A stretch of 64,000 nucleotides of DNA from Gnomoniopsis sp. IMI 355080 (Eukaryota; Ascomycota; Sordariomycetes; Diaporthales; Gnomoniaceae). Below are positions 12,328 to 23,700 of this stretch, one piece after another. The translations under genes and the position numbers were made by a program. Each line of letters opens with the position of its first letter. Position 1 is the first letter of the stretch. Location of the stretch: assembly GCA_027946555.1 (NCBI GenBank), contig JAPEVC010000205.1, positions 1 to 64,000 of the forward strand. Reading direction: 5' to 3'. The notes beneath the pieces were generated by a model, which worked only from the letters and a program-made list of their open reading frames with translations, was not told the DNA's origin and searched no databases.

Positions 12328-13473
12328 ATGGCGACCAACTCATCCCTTCCACGCATCTGCGTGCTAGGCTCCCTCAACATCGACTTGGTCTCCTATGTCC
12401 CGCACCACCCAGCGCCCGGCGAGACGCTCACATCCAACTCCTTTGCTGTGTCTCCTGGCGGCAAGGTTAGCTATGTCTTTTCCCCAACCCCACTCGCCCA
12501 CTCCCTCTCACAATACGTACACGTTGCACACATGTTTTTCCGGCATATTCTCAATGACTGACCACAATTCCAGGGTGCAAACCAAGCCGTAGCCTGCGCC
12601 AAGCTCTCACGCTCGCAGCCCACCAGCAAAGATGCCTCCCCTTCTGGCGCCACCGCGCACGTAGCCATGGTGGGTGCCGTCGGCGCAGACACCTATGGTG
12701 AGATTCTGCGCACCAACCTCTCGTCTCATGGCGTAGACGTCAGCAACGTCCTCGCACCCCAGGACCTCAAGACCGGCATCGCCATCATCATCGTGGATGA
12801 GCCCACCGGGCAGAACCGCATTGTGCTTAGCCCAGAGGCAAATCACCTCGGCGTCGCGCCCACGGCGTTCCCGGCCACCATTCGCCCCCGGGTGTTTGGT
12901 GGTGGTGGTGGTGGTGGTGGCGGCGAGGGGCAGCCGCCAAAGCCGGATCTGCTGATTATGCAGCTGGAGGTGCCGTTGCAGACCGTCTTGTTGGCGCTGG
13001 AGGCTGCGAAGGAGGAGGGCGTCGCCGTGCTGCTGAACCCTGCGCCGGCGGTCAAGTTGCCGGATGCGGTGTACGACGGGCTAGCACATCTCATTGTGAA
13101 TGAGACAGAGGCAAGTCTCTTGTCAGGTCTGCCGGTGGAGAAGCTGGATACCGAGCAGGGTTGCAAGGAGGTGGCGACGTGGTTCTTGCAGAAGGGCGTG
13201 TTGGCTGTCATCATCACACTGGGCGGCCGGGGCGTATACTTCATGGCAAAAGGGGCGGAGAAACTGCTGCCTGCTGAGAAGGTCAAGGAGGTTGTGGATA
13301 CCACGGCGGCGGGAGACACTTTCGTGGGCCAGTATGCCTTGGAGGTGGTGAGCAGCAAGGGAGGGGAGTTTGCGCTCGAGAACGCGGTGAGAAGAGCCAA
13401 CAAGGCGGCTGCGAGGACGGTGGAGAGGAAGGGCGCGCAACACTCGATTCCGTGGAGAGATGAGTTGGTGTAG
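12328..13473 (+). CDS. rbk1: ribokinase (PfkB family), 345 aa, 2 exons
   Basis: Exons 12328-12465 and 12574-13473 with a 108-bp intron (donor GTTAGC, acceptor TTCCAG, branch-like CTGAC). The join restores the ribokinase signature GGKGANQAVACAKL exactly, which confirms it. The N-terminus ICVLGSLNIDLVSYVPHHP is the usual PfkB opening with the substrate-binding NxD. The C-terminal PfkB signature DTTAAGDTFVG carries the catalytic base Asp. MQLEVP and LLNPAPA are also family blocks. Expected reaction: ATP-dependent phosphorylation of D-ribose to ribose 5-phosphate in the cytosol (EC 2.7.1.15). An unusual run of nine Gly (residues 155-163, bases 12898-12924, GGT repeat) is inserted in a loop before LLIMQLE. 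Overall length is slightly above the usual 300-330, in keeping with this insert. Confidence 0.92.
12898..12924 (+). repeat. GGT/GGC trinucleotide run coding for poly-Gly
   Basis: Seven GGT and two GGC codons in a row inside the ribokinase exon 2, coding for nine glycines. The run stays in frame and sits between the conserved SPEAN segment and LLIMQLE, a place where most family members have no such insert. Confidence 0.9.
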
Positions 13474-13674
13474 GAGAACCATGCTGGCCTAGGGCTCCGA
13501 CACCAGAGGAGCCCGTCTTGCCACTTCTTCGATCCTAGAGCATGTATGCCTCCGGCTGCCCTTGTGTTTCAGAACCTGATGGAAAGACAGACTTGAGAAC
13601 GGCGTTGACGTGTCACTTTGATACAGTTTGTTGTGCTTTCTAGAGAGCCTTTACTGGGTATCATATATACTAGA

Positions 13675-16051
13675 CTAGAGCATATATCGGAAGCCGTCGT
13701 CCACTGACCTAGCCCTCCCTCCAAACAGACCACCCTCCTCTTCATCATCCCATTCCTGCCCCTTCTCATCCAACCTTTTATTGACCCTCGCCAACTTCCA
13801 CCTCAGCCCGGCCGCTAAAGCCGCCACTCCAAACATGGCCACGGCACAAACTCCCATGCCCTTCTCGAACCACGGGCCATCCGTCTTGGGATATAGCCGA
13901 GTCCCAAGTAGCGGCCCCAATTGTCCAACAACCTGCATCAGCGCGAACGCTCCACCTTTATGCCCATTTGCTTTCGCATTGTTCACATTCCAGGCAATGG
14001 TGAGCACAACCACACAAAAGAACCCGACCGCTGCAGGGTAGATGGCCAGGTAGCGCGCCATGTCCATGCTGCCCCAGCGAAAGGTCGTGCTGATGGTGTG
14101 AGCCAACGCGAGGAAGGCGTAGCCAGCCGCAGAGGACAAGGCAGCGGCGGCGATGAAGTACGCGCGGGCCTGGACGGCGTCAGACATTTTGGCGACGATG
14201 AGCACCACACAAAAGGCGACGAGATAGGGCGGCGCAGCGAGGGCTTGGGAGGCGAGTGGCGAGTGGCCCATTTGTTCCAGGATGGAGGGAAGAAACACGG
14301 GGAGGGAGGAATATGCGACGTTTGTGAGGAAGAAAATAGCGGCTGTCGTCCACGGAATGGGATCGCAGAGCACGCTACAGGTGCTTCGGCAGAAGTGAAC
14401 AAGGAACCCCGATGACGGCGGCGTCCTCCCATCATGCCTTTCTTCGTCGACGCTGATGCTCTTACGTTTACCGGCCTGTTCTTCGTAGCCCAGAGGAAGC
14501 AGACGATATTTTGCAATCTGCTTCTCACGAGCTGTCAGGTAAGAGGCACGCTCTGGTGAGTCTGGAATGACTCGCCATGCTATCGTGGCAACGACGACGG
14601 CCGGGAAGCCCTCTAGAAGGAAAAGCAGTCTCCACGGGGCGATGGGGCCGCCCTCGCCCACTTTAGTGATGACCCACGCTAGAGAGGAAGCAAAGGCTGT
14701 GGCGAGAGGCGCAGCTATGTTTGTGGTTAGCATCTTCTGACTGTCTTGCCCAGCATATTCGCTCCCTTCCGCTATCGGTCACGAGGACTCGCGACAGGGA
14801 GAGAGGCATGTGTCCGCGTGTGCGAGCCAGCCGATGAGGCTGGCCAGACTCTAATGGAGGACATCCCCGACGCGCTGCTCACTCGAGCGGCTATCCCATT
14901 GTATAGGCCTGTACTATCGCGTCGCAAAGGCATTGAACCTACCTGGTCACTCTCACAAGATAAGCAAGAAAAAAACAACACTAACCAGATATAAACACCG
15001 CTGTCCTCAACGCCAGCTCCTCTCTCCGAAAAAAGAAGCTCAGATAGATGGGGATCCCCGTGAATCCGGCCTCCCCAATGCCCAGCAGAAACCTCAGCAT
15101 GATCAGCGCCGGATACGAGGACGCAACAGCCTGCAGCGAGGCGACCACGCCCCACGACAGTACGATGCCAGACACGTAGATGTGTGCCGGGATCACGGTC
15201 CACATGAGGGAAAGCCACTCAAAGGCAATGTAAGCGATGTAAAACGCCGACAGGGCGGACTCGTAGGATCTGTTAGAGCCCGATTTGGTGCCCATGGGGT
15301 CGGTAGCCTGCAGGAGGTCTTGATCCATTCCGGCGACGAAGGCATTTCCTATGTCTATTCATAGAGCAACGTCAGTCCACTTCCTACTCTTTTGGGAAGA
15401 GATGACTGCTCTGAGTTCCAAAGAGCCTCCACAGCGTAAACTGGGGCCAAAAGGAGCTCAGGTCTCTTGGTCTAGTTGAAGGATGCAAACCCTCAACCGT
15501 AAGCAGGGAGGATCAGTCTATCGAGACGCCAACACCAAGGAAGGAAATTGGTGAAGAATAATGGGTATTTTGCGTGAGAACTCACTTGACCTGTCCAAAA
15601 AGCTGAGCAAATAGAGCAGCGCGACAAACAGTACCAGCCGCCGGTCAAATTTCCGAACAACAGCCTTTTCCTCGTCCGCCGTATAGACAATGTCATCATC
15701 ATCATCATCATCATCATCCTTCCCCTGCTCCCGCCGGCCCTCGACATCGTCTTCATCATTGTCTTGATAGTAGTCCTCTTCCAAATCGAACCTCTCAGAA
15801 GCTTTCTTGCTCCCAAGAACGCCCTCGCGGAGCTCGTAGACCTCTCCTCCCCTTTCCTGCCCTGCCCTCAGGAGCGGGTCCGCTGCTACGCCCTCGTCGT
15901 CCTGATCGCCATGTGTACTTTCGCTACTCTCAGGCGTGAGAACAGCGCTATCAGGAGATGAAAGTGACGCGTCACTGCAGATTGGGCGAGCCAAGCGGCG
16001 ATCATCGTGCCCAGCAATTTCCATCCTTGAATCATGGAAATGCAGGCCCAA
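13675..16051 (-). CDS. MFS transporter, anion:cation symporter (Dal5-like) type, 624 aa, 3 exons
   Basis: Exons 16051-15586, 15354-14986, 14714-13675 (introns 231 and 271 bp). The joins rebuild two landmark motifs: FLDRSNIGNA after TM1 and FISAAPLATAFASSLAW around TM5, and the total is 625 codons. A branch site GCTAAC stands just before the last acceptor. The order of hydrophobic segments, the LDRSNIGNA motif and GEAGFTGIPIYLS place it in the anion:cation symporter family that includes allantoate, nicotinate, pantothenate and biotin carriers; the substrate cannot be read from sequence. Likely plasma membrane. The cytosolic N-terminus is long (about 135 residues) and very acidic, with nine consecutive Asp at about 15692-15719. 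A second in-frame ATG at 16024 (MEIAGHDD) is an alternative start. It is convergent with ribokinase, 201 bp apart. Confidence 0.85.
15692..15719 (-). repeat. GAT trinucleotide run coding for poly-Asp
   Basis: A microsatellite of ATC units on + (GAT on the coding strand) in the N-terminal exon of the MFS gene. It codes for nine Asp within an already acidic cytosolic segment. Such runs are length-variable between strains. Confidence 0.85.
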
Positions 16052-17307
16052 CCGCGGAACACGGAAGACGACGGCTAAGCAAACCTTCTTCTAAACCTAG
16101 CCGGCTTGGGTTTGCTTTTAGTAGAACCAAACAAAAAACAACCAAGCCAACTAACGTTATGCAAAGTGGAAAGAAAGAAAGAAAGGGATAGGAGATCGGA
16201 TGAACAGAATCAATGCGGCATATCCTGGAGGCACATTTCCCTTGAGGGATTCCGAATGGGAGTTTGCCAGAGTGGCTACAAAGGCGATCATCCGCCCCTC
16301 CACCGCCCTTCATTCACTCACCGGCTGAAAGGAGGGCCCCCCCCTCCAAAAGTGGCGCAATTAGCTTATGCAATAGCACTCAGGAATTATAGTGGTCCTG
16401 CTGCGAATCTCAGCATTGTTACGGTTCGTGAAACCTTTGCAAGCTCCCTCACCTGGAACGTGGACAGCAGTCTGTGGGCAAGAGTTGGCACTTCGAATTG
16501 AATCTATACACATTGCGTTGGACCATCTTGGGTCTTCTGAGCTTGAATATCTGTTATTGCAGATCCGTTTCATAGCACATCACCAAATTGATTGCAATCA
16601 TACACTCAGCCATCTGAAGTAATGGAGTCTAAAGACTTCAACATTGATCTAGAATGTCTTATTTTGAGGTGGTAGAAATGATACAGGGCAAGGGAAGTGC
16701 AATGCCTCTCGAATGAGGCCTTTGTGCGGTGCCATTTCGATGTGAATCAAATGGACATCCAAATGCGTCCCCGTGGTGTTTGGAACCCATCTTGTCCCCA
16801 GATTTTGAATGTACATGGCAACAGTCTGCTCACAAGAGCCTCTGACTGTTTTGAGATTTTACTCCTCATCCCCTTTACCAATTCCTCCCCACGCATGTCA
16901 TTTGTTGTGCGTTCCTCCTCACATCATCCAACCTCATCACCTCCTGTTAAAAATAAGATATTAAAAACAAAAATTCCTCGCTGCCAGACCAAAGCCACGA
17001 AAAAAGGCGGGCCTGATCCTCTAAAACAACGGTAGGTTATGTATATGTTGAGAAAAATGATGTGGTTGGACAACCCATCGCGACGAAGGTTAAGACAATA
17101 TGTGACAACACATGATAACGGGCCGCGATGGTGTTTTTTTCTTTCGCGGCGCTGTCTCTGCTTCGCCGGCTCGACAGGTCCAGACCGTTAACATGCTATT
17201 CGCTGAGGCGGACAGAAGGGTATCGTAATGTCAACGAGAAACCAAAAAAAAATGAAGGGATGGCCTTCATATGCAAAAGTAAAGAGGAAGCTCTGATCTG
17301 ACTCTGA
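16052..17307. other. intergenic, no gene seen
   Basis: Holds the promoter of the MFS gene and the 3' end of the msb2-like gene, both on minus. The open frames at 16106-16501 and 16697-17035 have no domain and no fitting splice partners. A GAAA-type microsatellite lies near 16169-16187. Confidence 0.55.
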
Positions 17308-20300
17308 TCAGTTCCATCCAAGCGAGTTCTCTGCCGCAACGGGTGCGGAGATGAAGGCCGTACGGCCAGAGTTGCCATTACTCCTGCCACTGCCATGACT
17401 ATCTCGTCCACCACCAGAGACCGCGCCATAGTTGGAGAAGTCTTGGCTCATGAGCGCACCGCCCATTAAAGCAGGGCTGCCAGTTTGACGCATCGAGTCC
17501 GCGTTGGAGAGGGAGCTTGAACGAGTGCGAGCCATCTGTCTTCTCTTGTACTTCCGTGCAATGAAGAACATCAAGCCTCCATACGCACCTGCAAGTGCAG
17601 CCGCGCCAACAGCAATGCCAGCAACCTTGGCCTGGGTGCCTGATGATGAGCTGTCGCCAGATGTATTCTGGAAGACGTCTCCGCCGCTGCCACTGCTGGA
17701 CGAGGATCCGCTGCCGCTGGAGCTACCAGATGAGCCGGAAGACGTAGAGCCACCGGCACCATCTCCTAGGTAGATGCCAATGGCTGAGTTGATTTGCTGT
17801 GAGATGTTGTATATCAGGATGTTTGGATCCTGGTAAAGCCTGGCGTTTGGTAGCTTGATATCGAGAGCAAGAGTGGAGACAAGATCCGTGGGATAGGTGA
17901 CGACGGCAAGAGTTGTAATGAAGCCGTAAACGTCCTGAGTATCGAGGGGCACAAGCCTGCGCATTTGAACAAGGGAAGTATTTGTGATTTGTCCACCATA
18001 CATCAACATTTCTGGGACGCCGGACAGAAGTTGAGCAGCAGATTTCGAGTGGGTGGCCACGAATTCATAGTTCAATGGCTCCTTGAACGCAATCTGGATC
18101 TCCATAGTTCCATCGGGGATTGGCTCGCTTGCGGTATTAGGCGTGATAGCCTGAGGCAGATTCGTGGATGCAGCGGATGTGCTCGCGGTGGTACCGGTGA
18201 CTGTGCTGGTGGTCGGCGCAACGATGATCGTCGTAGGAAGCCATGAGGATGAGTCTGTCAGTGTAGCAGTGGGCAAGAGACTCGTGCCGAAGGTCTGAGA
18301 CGTTGTTGTCTCGGTCGAAGTGGGCAAGACAACAGATTCGGAAGACGTGGACGTTGGCAAAGGCAGCGATGTCGAAGGGGCGGAGGAAGGGGCGGAGGAG
18401 GGGGCGGAAGAGGATGGCAAATCTGTCTCCGAGGCTGTGTTATTGGGAGGCAGCGTCACGGTACTCGCCAAGCTTGTCGTCAATGTTCCAGTAGGCAGGT
18501 CAGAATCCGTCGAGTTTGCTGATACGGTGGGGAGCACCTCACTGCCGGTCGGACTAGTCGTGGGCGTGATGTTATCAGTGCTGTTGGGCGTCTGGGTCAA
18601 GTCGGTGGCGGATGGAGACGAGCTGCTCGTCAAGCTACCAGTCTGGGCGGCTGAACCTGTGGCGTGGACTGAGCTGCCAAATCCAGAAGACGAAACCCCA
18701 GAGGGGCCGGTAGTCGCACCACTGCCCGTCGCGGTGGCGGCGCTTCCTGATGCAGTAACACCGGAGGCGACGCTGCTGAGGATGGAGCTCAGAGTATCCA
18801 CGGAAGTAGGGGTCGCAGATGAGCCTGTTCCTGGACCGGTGGGAGTTCCAATGGTAGCCAATGACTCGCTGCCAGTACTGGTAGGGCTTGTCGTATCTGT
18901 GACTCCGGATACAACACTGCTCAGGATGGAGCTGAGGAGATTTGTGGATGCGGCGGTGGAGGAGCCTGTGCCCGGGCCCGTGGGGGTTCCAATAATTGTT
19001 GCTGAATCCGTGGAGTCGCTCGAGGCAGCCGTCGTATCAGTAACAGCTGAAACGACGCTGCTCAGTACCGAGCTGAGAAGATTTGTGGTTGCGGCAGCGC
19101 TGGCGGCGGTGGAGCCTGTGCCGGGGCCTGTAGGGGTCCCAATGATGGTTGCTGAATCCGTGGAGTCGCTCGAGGCAGCCGTCGTATCAGTAACAGCAGA
19201 AACGACACTGCTCAAGACGGAGCTGAGAAGGTCTGTGGTTGCAGCAGCGCTGGCGGCGGTGGAGCCAGTGCCAGGACCTGTGGGAGTTCCAATCGTTGTT
19301 ACTGAATCCGTGGCATCGCTTGTGGGGCTCGATGTCTCCGTGACCGCGGAGACGACGCTGCTCAAGACGGAACTGAGGAGGTTAGCGTCGGAGCTGGTGG
19401 TGGCAGTGCTGGCTCCTGTCCCGGGACCTGTGAGCCCAGAGGTCACAGAGGCATCGCTGGTCGCGCTCGCGGTGTCATCTGAGGTCTGGGATACAGCAGT
19501 GGAAGCCTCTGAGGTTGCTGCAGAGGTGACGGCCGTGGTCGCATCGGAGCTCGTGATATCGCTGGATGTCGTAGTTGCTTGTGAAGTAACCCCTGTACCA
19601 GCTCCAGTCGCTGCCGAGTCAATGGTGCTGCTAGGAGATGTCGTTACGGTCGACGCCAAATCACTCGTTACACTAGAAACAATGCTGGTCACGCCCGAAA
19701 CAACGCTGCTGAGGTCGCTGGTCACGCCGCCCACGATGGAGCTGAGAAGGTCGGCAGAAGTCGTTGCGGCCGAGGACGCTGAAGTCGTGACGCTATCGGC
19801 CGACGAGGCGGAATCGGTCGACGAGGCGGAATCGGTCGACGAGGCGGAATCGGTCGTCGTGGCGCTGTCAGTGGACGAGACAATGATCCCACTAGAGGTT
19901 GTCGACACATCGGTGCTGGTCGTGCTGGCCGTGGTAGACGACGGCGTAACGATGCCCTGGGGGCCGATGACAATCGAACTCTGGGAAGATTCAGTTGTGG
20001 CAGCGTCACTCGTCGTAGCAGTCGTCTGAGTCGTATCAGCCGCAGATGCCGTCACTTGCGCTGTCGCTGTGGAGCCGAGGACAGTGCTTGTGGAGGCATC
20101 ACTGGTTGTCGAGTCAGTGGAGCTGGTTGAGGTGTCGACGGTGCTGGAGCTCAAGCTCGTAGTGGACTCAGCGCTTGTGCTGCCCCCTACCGATGCCTCA
20201 CTGGATGAGTCGGTGCCTGTAAGAGAGCCGACCAAAGACGATAGGCCCGTGTCAGAGCTTGAAGCCGACGAGGAGTCTGATGATGAGAGCCCGAGACCCA

Positions 20301-20556
20301 AGGACAGGCTGGCGAGTGTGTCGGATAGCGACCGGCTATTCTGCTGTGAAGTGGATAGGACGGTCGATGTCTGATCCGTTGTGATTGTCTCACTGTTGGA
20401 TGATGGAGCCGAAGATGAGGTGAAGGCAGTTGTGGTTACGTTGGGCAGTATCCTCTTGACTTCCCGAGGAAAGTATATTCTCGGCTTGGCCACTGGCTCT
20501 GCGCTGACGAACGTTGCGGCCGCCAGCGCAGTGACCAGAAGCGACTTTGTCTGCAT
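17308..20556 (-). CDS. msb2: Msb2-like signalling mucin, 1082 aa
   Basis: One long exon. A signal peptide covers residues 1-19 (cleavage after FVSA). Residues about 40-810 are a Ser/Thr/Ala-rich mucin region, expected to be heavily O-mannosylated. Within it, residues about 375-600 hold near-identical 50-residue repeats with LLSSVLSSVVSAVTDTT and IGTPTGPGTGS. A conserved extracellular membrane-proximal domain follows (about 815-920; GTMEIQIAFKEPLNYEFV, RRLVPLDTQDVYG), then a Gly/Ser linker. One TM helix lies at about 977-1000. The 82-residue cytosolic tail ends in ISAPVAAENSLGWN, which I know as the conserved Msb2 tail in moulds. Msb2 is a plasma-membrane sensor, shed by proteolysis, feeding the Cdc42/Ste11/Ste7-type MAPK path for filamentous or invasive growth. 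A 569-residue antisense frame across the repeats is an artefact of codon use. Confidence 0.85.
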   Translation of the reverse strand: MQTKSLLVTALAAATFVSAEPVAKPRIYFPREVKRILPNVTTTAFTSSSAPSSNSETITTDQTSTVLSTSQQNSRSLSDTLASLSLGLGLSSSDSSSASSSDTGLSSLVGSLTGTDSSSEASVGGSTSAESTTSLSSSTVDTSTSSTDSTTSDASTSTVLGSTATAQVTASAADTTQTTATTSDAATTESSQSSIVIGPQGIVTPSSTTASTTSTDVSTTSSGIIVSSTDSATTTDSASSTDSASSTDSASSADSVTTSASSAATTSADLLSSIVGGVTSDLSSVVSGVTSIVSSVTSDLASTVTTSPSSTIDSAATGAGTGVTSQATTTSSDITSSDATTAVTSAATSEASTAVSQTSDDTASATSDASVTSGLTGPGTGASTATTSSDANLLSSVLSSVVSAVTETSSPTSDATDSVTTIGTPTGPGTGSTAASAAATTDLLSSVLSSVVSAVTDTTAASSDSTDSATIIGTPTGPGTGSTAASAAATTNLLSSVLSSVVSAVTDTTAASSDSTDSATIIGTPTGPGTGSSTAASTNLLSSILSSVVSGVTDTTSPTSTGSESLATIGTPTGPGTGSSATPTSVDTLSSILSSVASGVTASGSAATATGSGATTGPSGVSSSGFGSSVHATGSAAQTGSLTSSSSPSATDLTQTPNSTDNITPTTSPTGSEVLPTVSANSTDSDLPTGTLTTSLASTVTLPPNNTASETDLPSSSAPSSAPSSAPSTSLPLPTSTSSESVVLPTSTETTTSQTFGTSLLPTATLTDSSSWLPTTIIVAPTTSTVTGTTASTSAASTNLPQAITPNTASEPIPDGTMEIQIAFKEPLNYEFVATHSKSAAQLLSGVPEMLMYGGQITNTSLVQMRRLVPLDTQDVYGFITTLAVVTYPTDLVSTLALDIKLPNARLYQDPNILIYNISQQINSAIGIYLGDGAGGSTSSGSSGSSSGSGSSSSSGSGGDVFQNTSGDSSSSGTQAKVAGIAVGAAALAGAYGGLMFFIARKYKRRQMARTRSSSLSNADSMRQTGSPALMGGALMSQDFSNYGAVSGGGRDSHGSGRSNGNSGRTAFISAPVAAENSLGWN
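18770..19430 (-). repeat. tandem coding repeats, 150-bp period, in msb2
   Basis: Four to five tandem units in the mucin gene. The landmark GTTGCTGAATCCG-type block recurs at 18998, 19148 and (with one change) 19298, exactly 150 bp apart; the flanking unit near 18854 is 144 bp away and more diverged. Each unit codes for about 50 residues with the core IGTPTGPGTGS. The most alike neighbours are the middle ones, as expected from unequal exchange. Confidence 0.9.
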
Positions 20557-20611
20557 CCTCCGAATCGTATCACTGCGTCATAAGGGCCACTTCTCGGGGT
20601 GAAAAAGACGA

Positions 20612-20719
20612 CTGTGGTGAGATTAGACGCCAGGCACTGGCGAGAAAGCTTTTGAGAGATTCTATCTCCACAGCTGTCAGCGCCCTGACAGGCAACGGCG
20701 AAGATGTTGAGAGACTCAC
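20612..20719 (-). other. possible 5' UTR intron of msb2
   Basis: Upstream of the msb2 start on the minus strand there is a donor GTGAGT (20719-20714) and an acceptor CACCACAG ending at 20612, with a branch-like TCTAATC. A second candidate runs from GTAAGT at 20946 to CATATAG ending near 20777, with GCTAAC as branch. Together they suggest a spliced 5' leader. This is inference from splice signals alone. Confidence 0.35.
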
Positions 20720-23700
20720 TGTCAGGAATGAGAGTGAAACGAGTGTACTTGACAAAGTTGTCAAAGAGTGTGTAATCTATATGAAAAGGGGAGTTAGCCT
20801 GGGCGATCCAGGATTTTTGCACACGAGTTGGACGCATGAATTGAAGGTGGCTGTCCCAGTCGAAACACCGAAAAACAAAGTGCCCGGTTCCCTTCGCTCC
20901 ACCGGGGGAGAGAGAGACATCGACAACGGTGTAAGAAGGAACTTACGATTCTCCAGCCGAACCGATTAAGGTCGAGTTTGAGACCAAACAATCAACGCTT
21001 GAAGCGCCGGGAAAAATGAGCGACTTGACGAGAGACTCGTCGGGGATGTTGAGGGTGAAATCACACACACAACACAACACAACGTGGGCGAAGTGATCTG
21101 GATGAAAAGGAACGGGGGGGTGGTCGAGAATTGGCGTACAGATCAATCCAGGACAGACATTACATTGGGTGAGGGCCGTGAGTGTAATTTCGAAAAAGGG
21201 GGCCCACTAGGGTCAGGCTTGGCCTTGCGGGTGGGCTACGGCTAGACTGGTCCCTGGCTTGTTGGAAATGGCCGTGGGGAAAGACAAAACAGTGGCGGCT
21301 CGATTGGCCTTGCAAATCCGACTTTTGTTTGTGGGTTCGATCGACCAGAAGCAAATGCCCAATCACTCGGCGAGAGAAGAAAAGAGACCAGAGGAAGGAG
21401 AGAGAAAGAGAGACGAACACGAAGTAGATATTGAAAGGTAGGTAGGCAGTCGGTACTGAGGAAGAGGAGGAGGAGGAGACGGAGACGGCAAAGGGTGAAG
21501 GAAGACAAGTCAGGGCAGGACACGAACAAATTACAAGTGCAGGGAGTAGGGATTGTAACGCGGAGTGGGAAACACGCAGGACGAGGAAGAGGAAAGCCCG
21601 GGACAAGCCAGGGATGAAGGAGGGATTGGCGCAGTTCAAGAAACGGAAGGACAAACAAGAGACCAGGGGTCATGCCAGAGACAAGCGGACAAGCAGAACG
21701 GTGGGTGCTGATCCTCCAGGCCGCCAGGCCACTCGGCCACTCTAGCCACTTTGCCTGAATCCTTGTCTCTTGTCTGCATGACAATGACAAGCGTAGGGGC
21801 TGATCCTGTTCGAGATACTACGTAGTACCTAGCAGCGTACCTGGCTGACGCGGTAGATCACTGGCAGATCTGGTAACGCGCAGGTATTTGCAAAGGGCTC
21901 CGTGCCTCCGTGTGCCTCCGTGCCTCCATTCCCTTGAGCAGTCTCTATCCGCGTTGCGTTGCGTTGCAGCACAAGAGCGAGCGCCCAAGTGCGCCGTGTG
22001 CCCACGCGAGAGTTGCATTGCAGCTGCGGCGATGCATCCCATCCCCCCTCTAGAGAGGACTGAGAGACCACACGACCAGGACGAAATCCAATACTCTCCC
22101 CCCCCCCAAAATTGCGGTGGGGTAGATTGCTACTTACAGCAGCAGCAGATGGTCGTCAAGACGGTCGACGCCTCGTCATCCAAGTATAGTCTATGGCTGA
22201 CCTAAAAGAGGAGCAGACAAAGAAAAACGCGCAGGAACAAAAAAGAGACGGCTAATTTTGGCACCCACGTTGATCGAATCCTGCCGCTGCCGCCGCCATT
22301 GTTACTCGCCTAGCTTCCAGTCCACTATGCCCATAATTTGGGGGGGCCAGACCAACAGAAAGAGGCGCGCGCCATGGCCACCGTGCTGACGGTGAGGCTG
22401 TCATCTGAACAATGGTGGTGTGCATTGCAGCGTGGTCAGACTGCAATGGTCAGCCAGGTCGTGCTTGATCATTTTGGCCAGCATTCGTGATGAGTTAGTA
22501 GTGGTACTGTTGTGTTGGGGTCTACGAATAATTTGGACAATATAGGCCTGGCTGGCTGGGTTGGCGGATTAGTTGGCTGGTGCTACCATAGTATCTAGCA
22601 CTGGACGCGTGCGACTTGTCGGTCAAAGCCCACATTTCCGTAAGCTGTAGGCTTCAATTTCTCGCCGTCTTAAGGATCCGTTCTGGCAAATCCAGCTTTC
22701 GCTGGCTTTGTCAGATCGTACCTGACAGCCAGCATCCACGTTCTCCAGCACCAGCCAAAGCAAATGTAAGTATGGGTATGGGTCCGGCGGGATGGCGGCC
22801 GGGACTCCTGCCACGATCTCGCTTCGGGAACAAGGATGCATTGGAAGTGGGCGGAGAACCCAAAGCCTGGGTCAAAGCAGGGGTCTGGGCAAGCATGCGC
22901 TCTGTGAGTGGCTGCAACACGGCCACCATCCCCACTCGGATTAAATTAAATATTGCCGCTGACTGTACTTTCGGCATCAGCTGTTTTCTTGCCAGCGTTT
23001 TCAAGTTGCCCATTCTTTCCACCTGCAGAAAAGCAGGGATCCGTCTGTTGCGCAGAACTGCGCCTTCATCCTTGAACCAACATATCCAGACATAGTACAG
23101 AGTAGTCAAAGGAAGAAGCTGGGGTGGCTCGAAGGACCCCACCCCACTGGTCGGCCTGTCATCATGTGGACTCCTCTCTCTCCAGCCCTTCACCGCAAAG
23201 TTGCATACCTACTCCGTAATGGGATCTATAGCTTGCAAATATACTGAACCGGTCCTAGTGCTGAGAGGTCGTGAGCACAAAATGCCAATATTTGCTGCAA
23301 ACGTGCGACAACCGAATGGACACGTCCCCCAACCGCTGTCGTAATGTGAAGGCCCAAGTGCTGACTGCTCATCAGCCGTGCTCAGTGCTCACGTCCCAGC
23401 ACACTGCATGTTGCAGCAGCACCTCGTTTTTATTCTTTTACGTACTGCTTGTCATGATATGCCTCGTCTTGGGCGGACAGACCAAGCGACAAGACCGACA
23501 GCTTCACTAGACTACTATGCACGGAAAACTAATAAACCGAGGTACTGCCAAAGTAGAACAATCAGCCCAAGGATCTGGGCCGTATGAACCATCATGCGAC
23601 GAGGCTAAAGTTCGGACCTGCATTTGCCATCCGAGCTCGAAACACCCAACAAATGAGATAAATTCCATCTATCGTCAAAAGTCGTGTTCGTCTGTGCTAG

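Noticed and set aside
14371..14475. Extra intron in the last MFS exon
   Set aside because: A GTAAGA donor and a CTGTAG acceptor exist, but the join breaks phase; the exon reads through with TM helices on both sides.
18320..20029. 569-codon open frame on + across the mucin gene
   Set aside because: It is the antisense of the Ser/Thr/Ala-rich msb2 repeats. The Msb2 frame has a signal peptide, conserved extracellular domain, TM helix and tail; the antisense has only repeats of Val, Glu and Ala and no domain.
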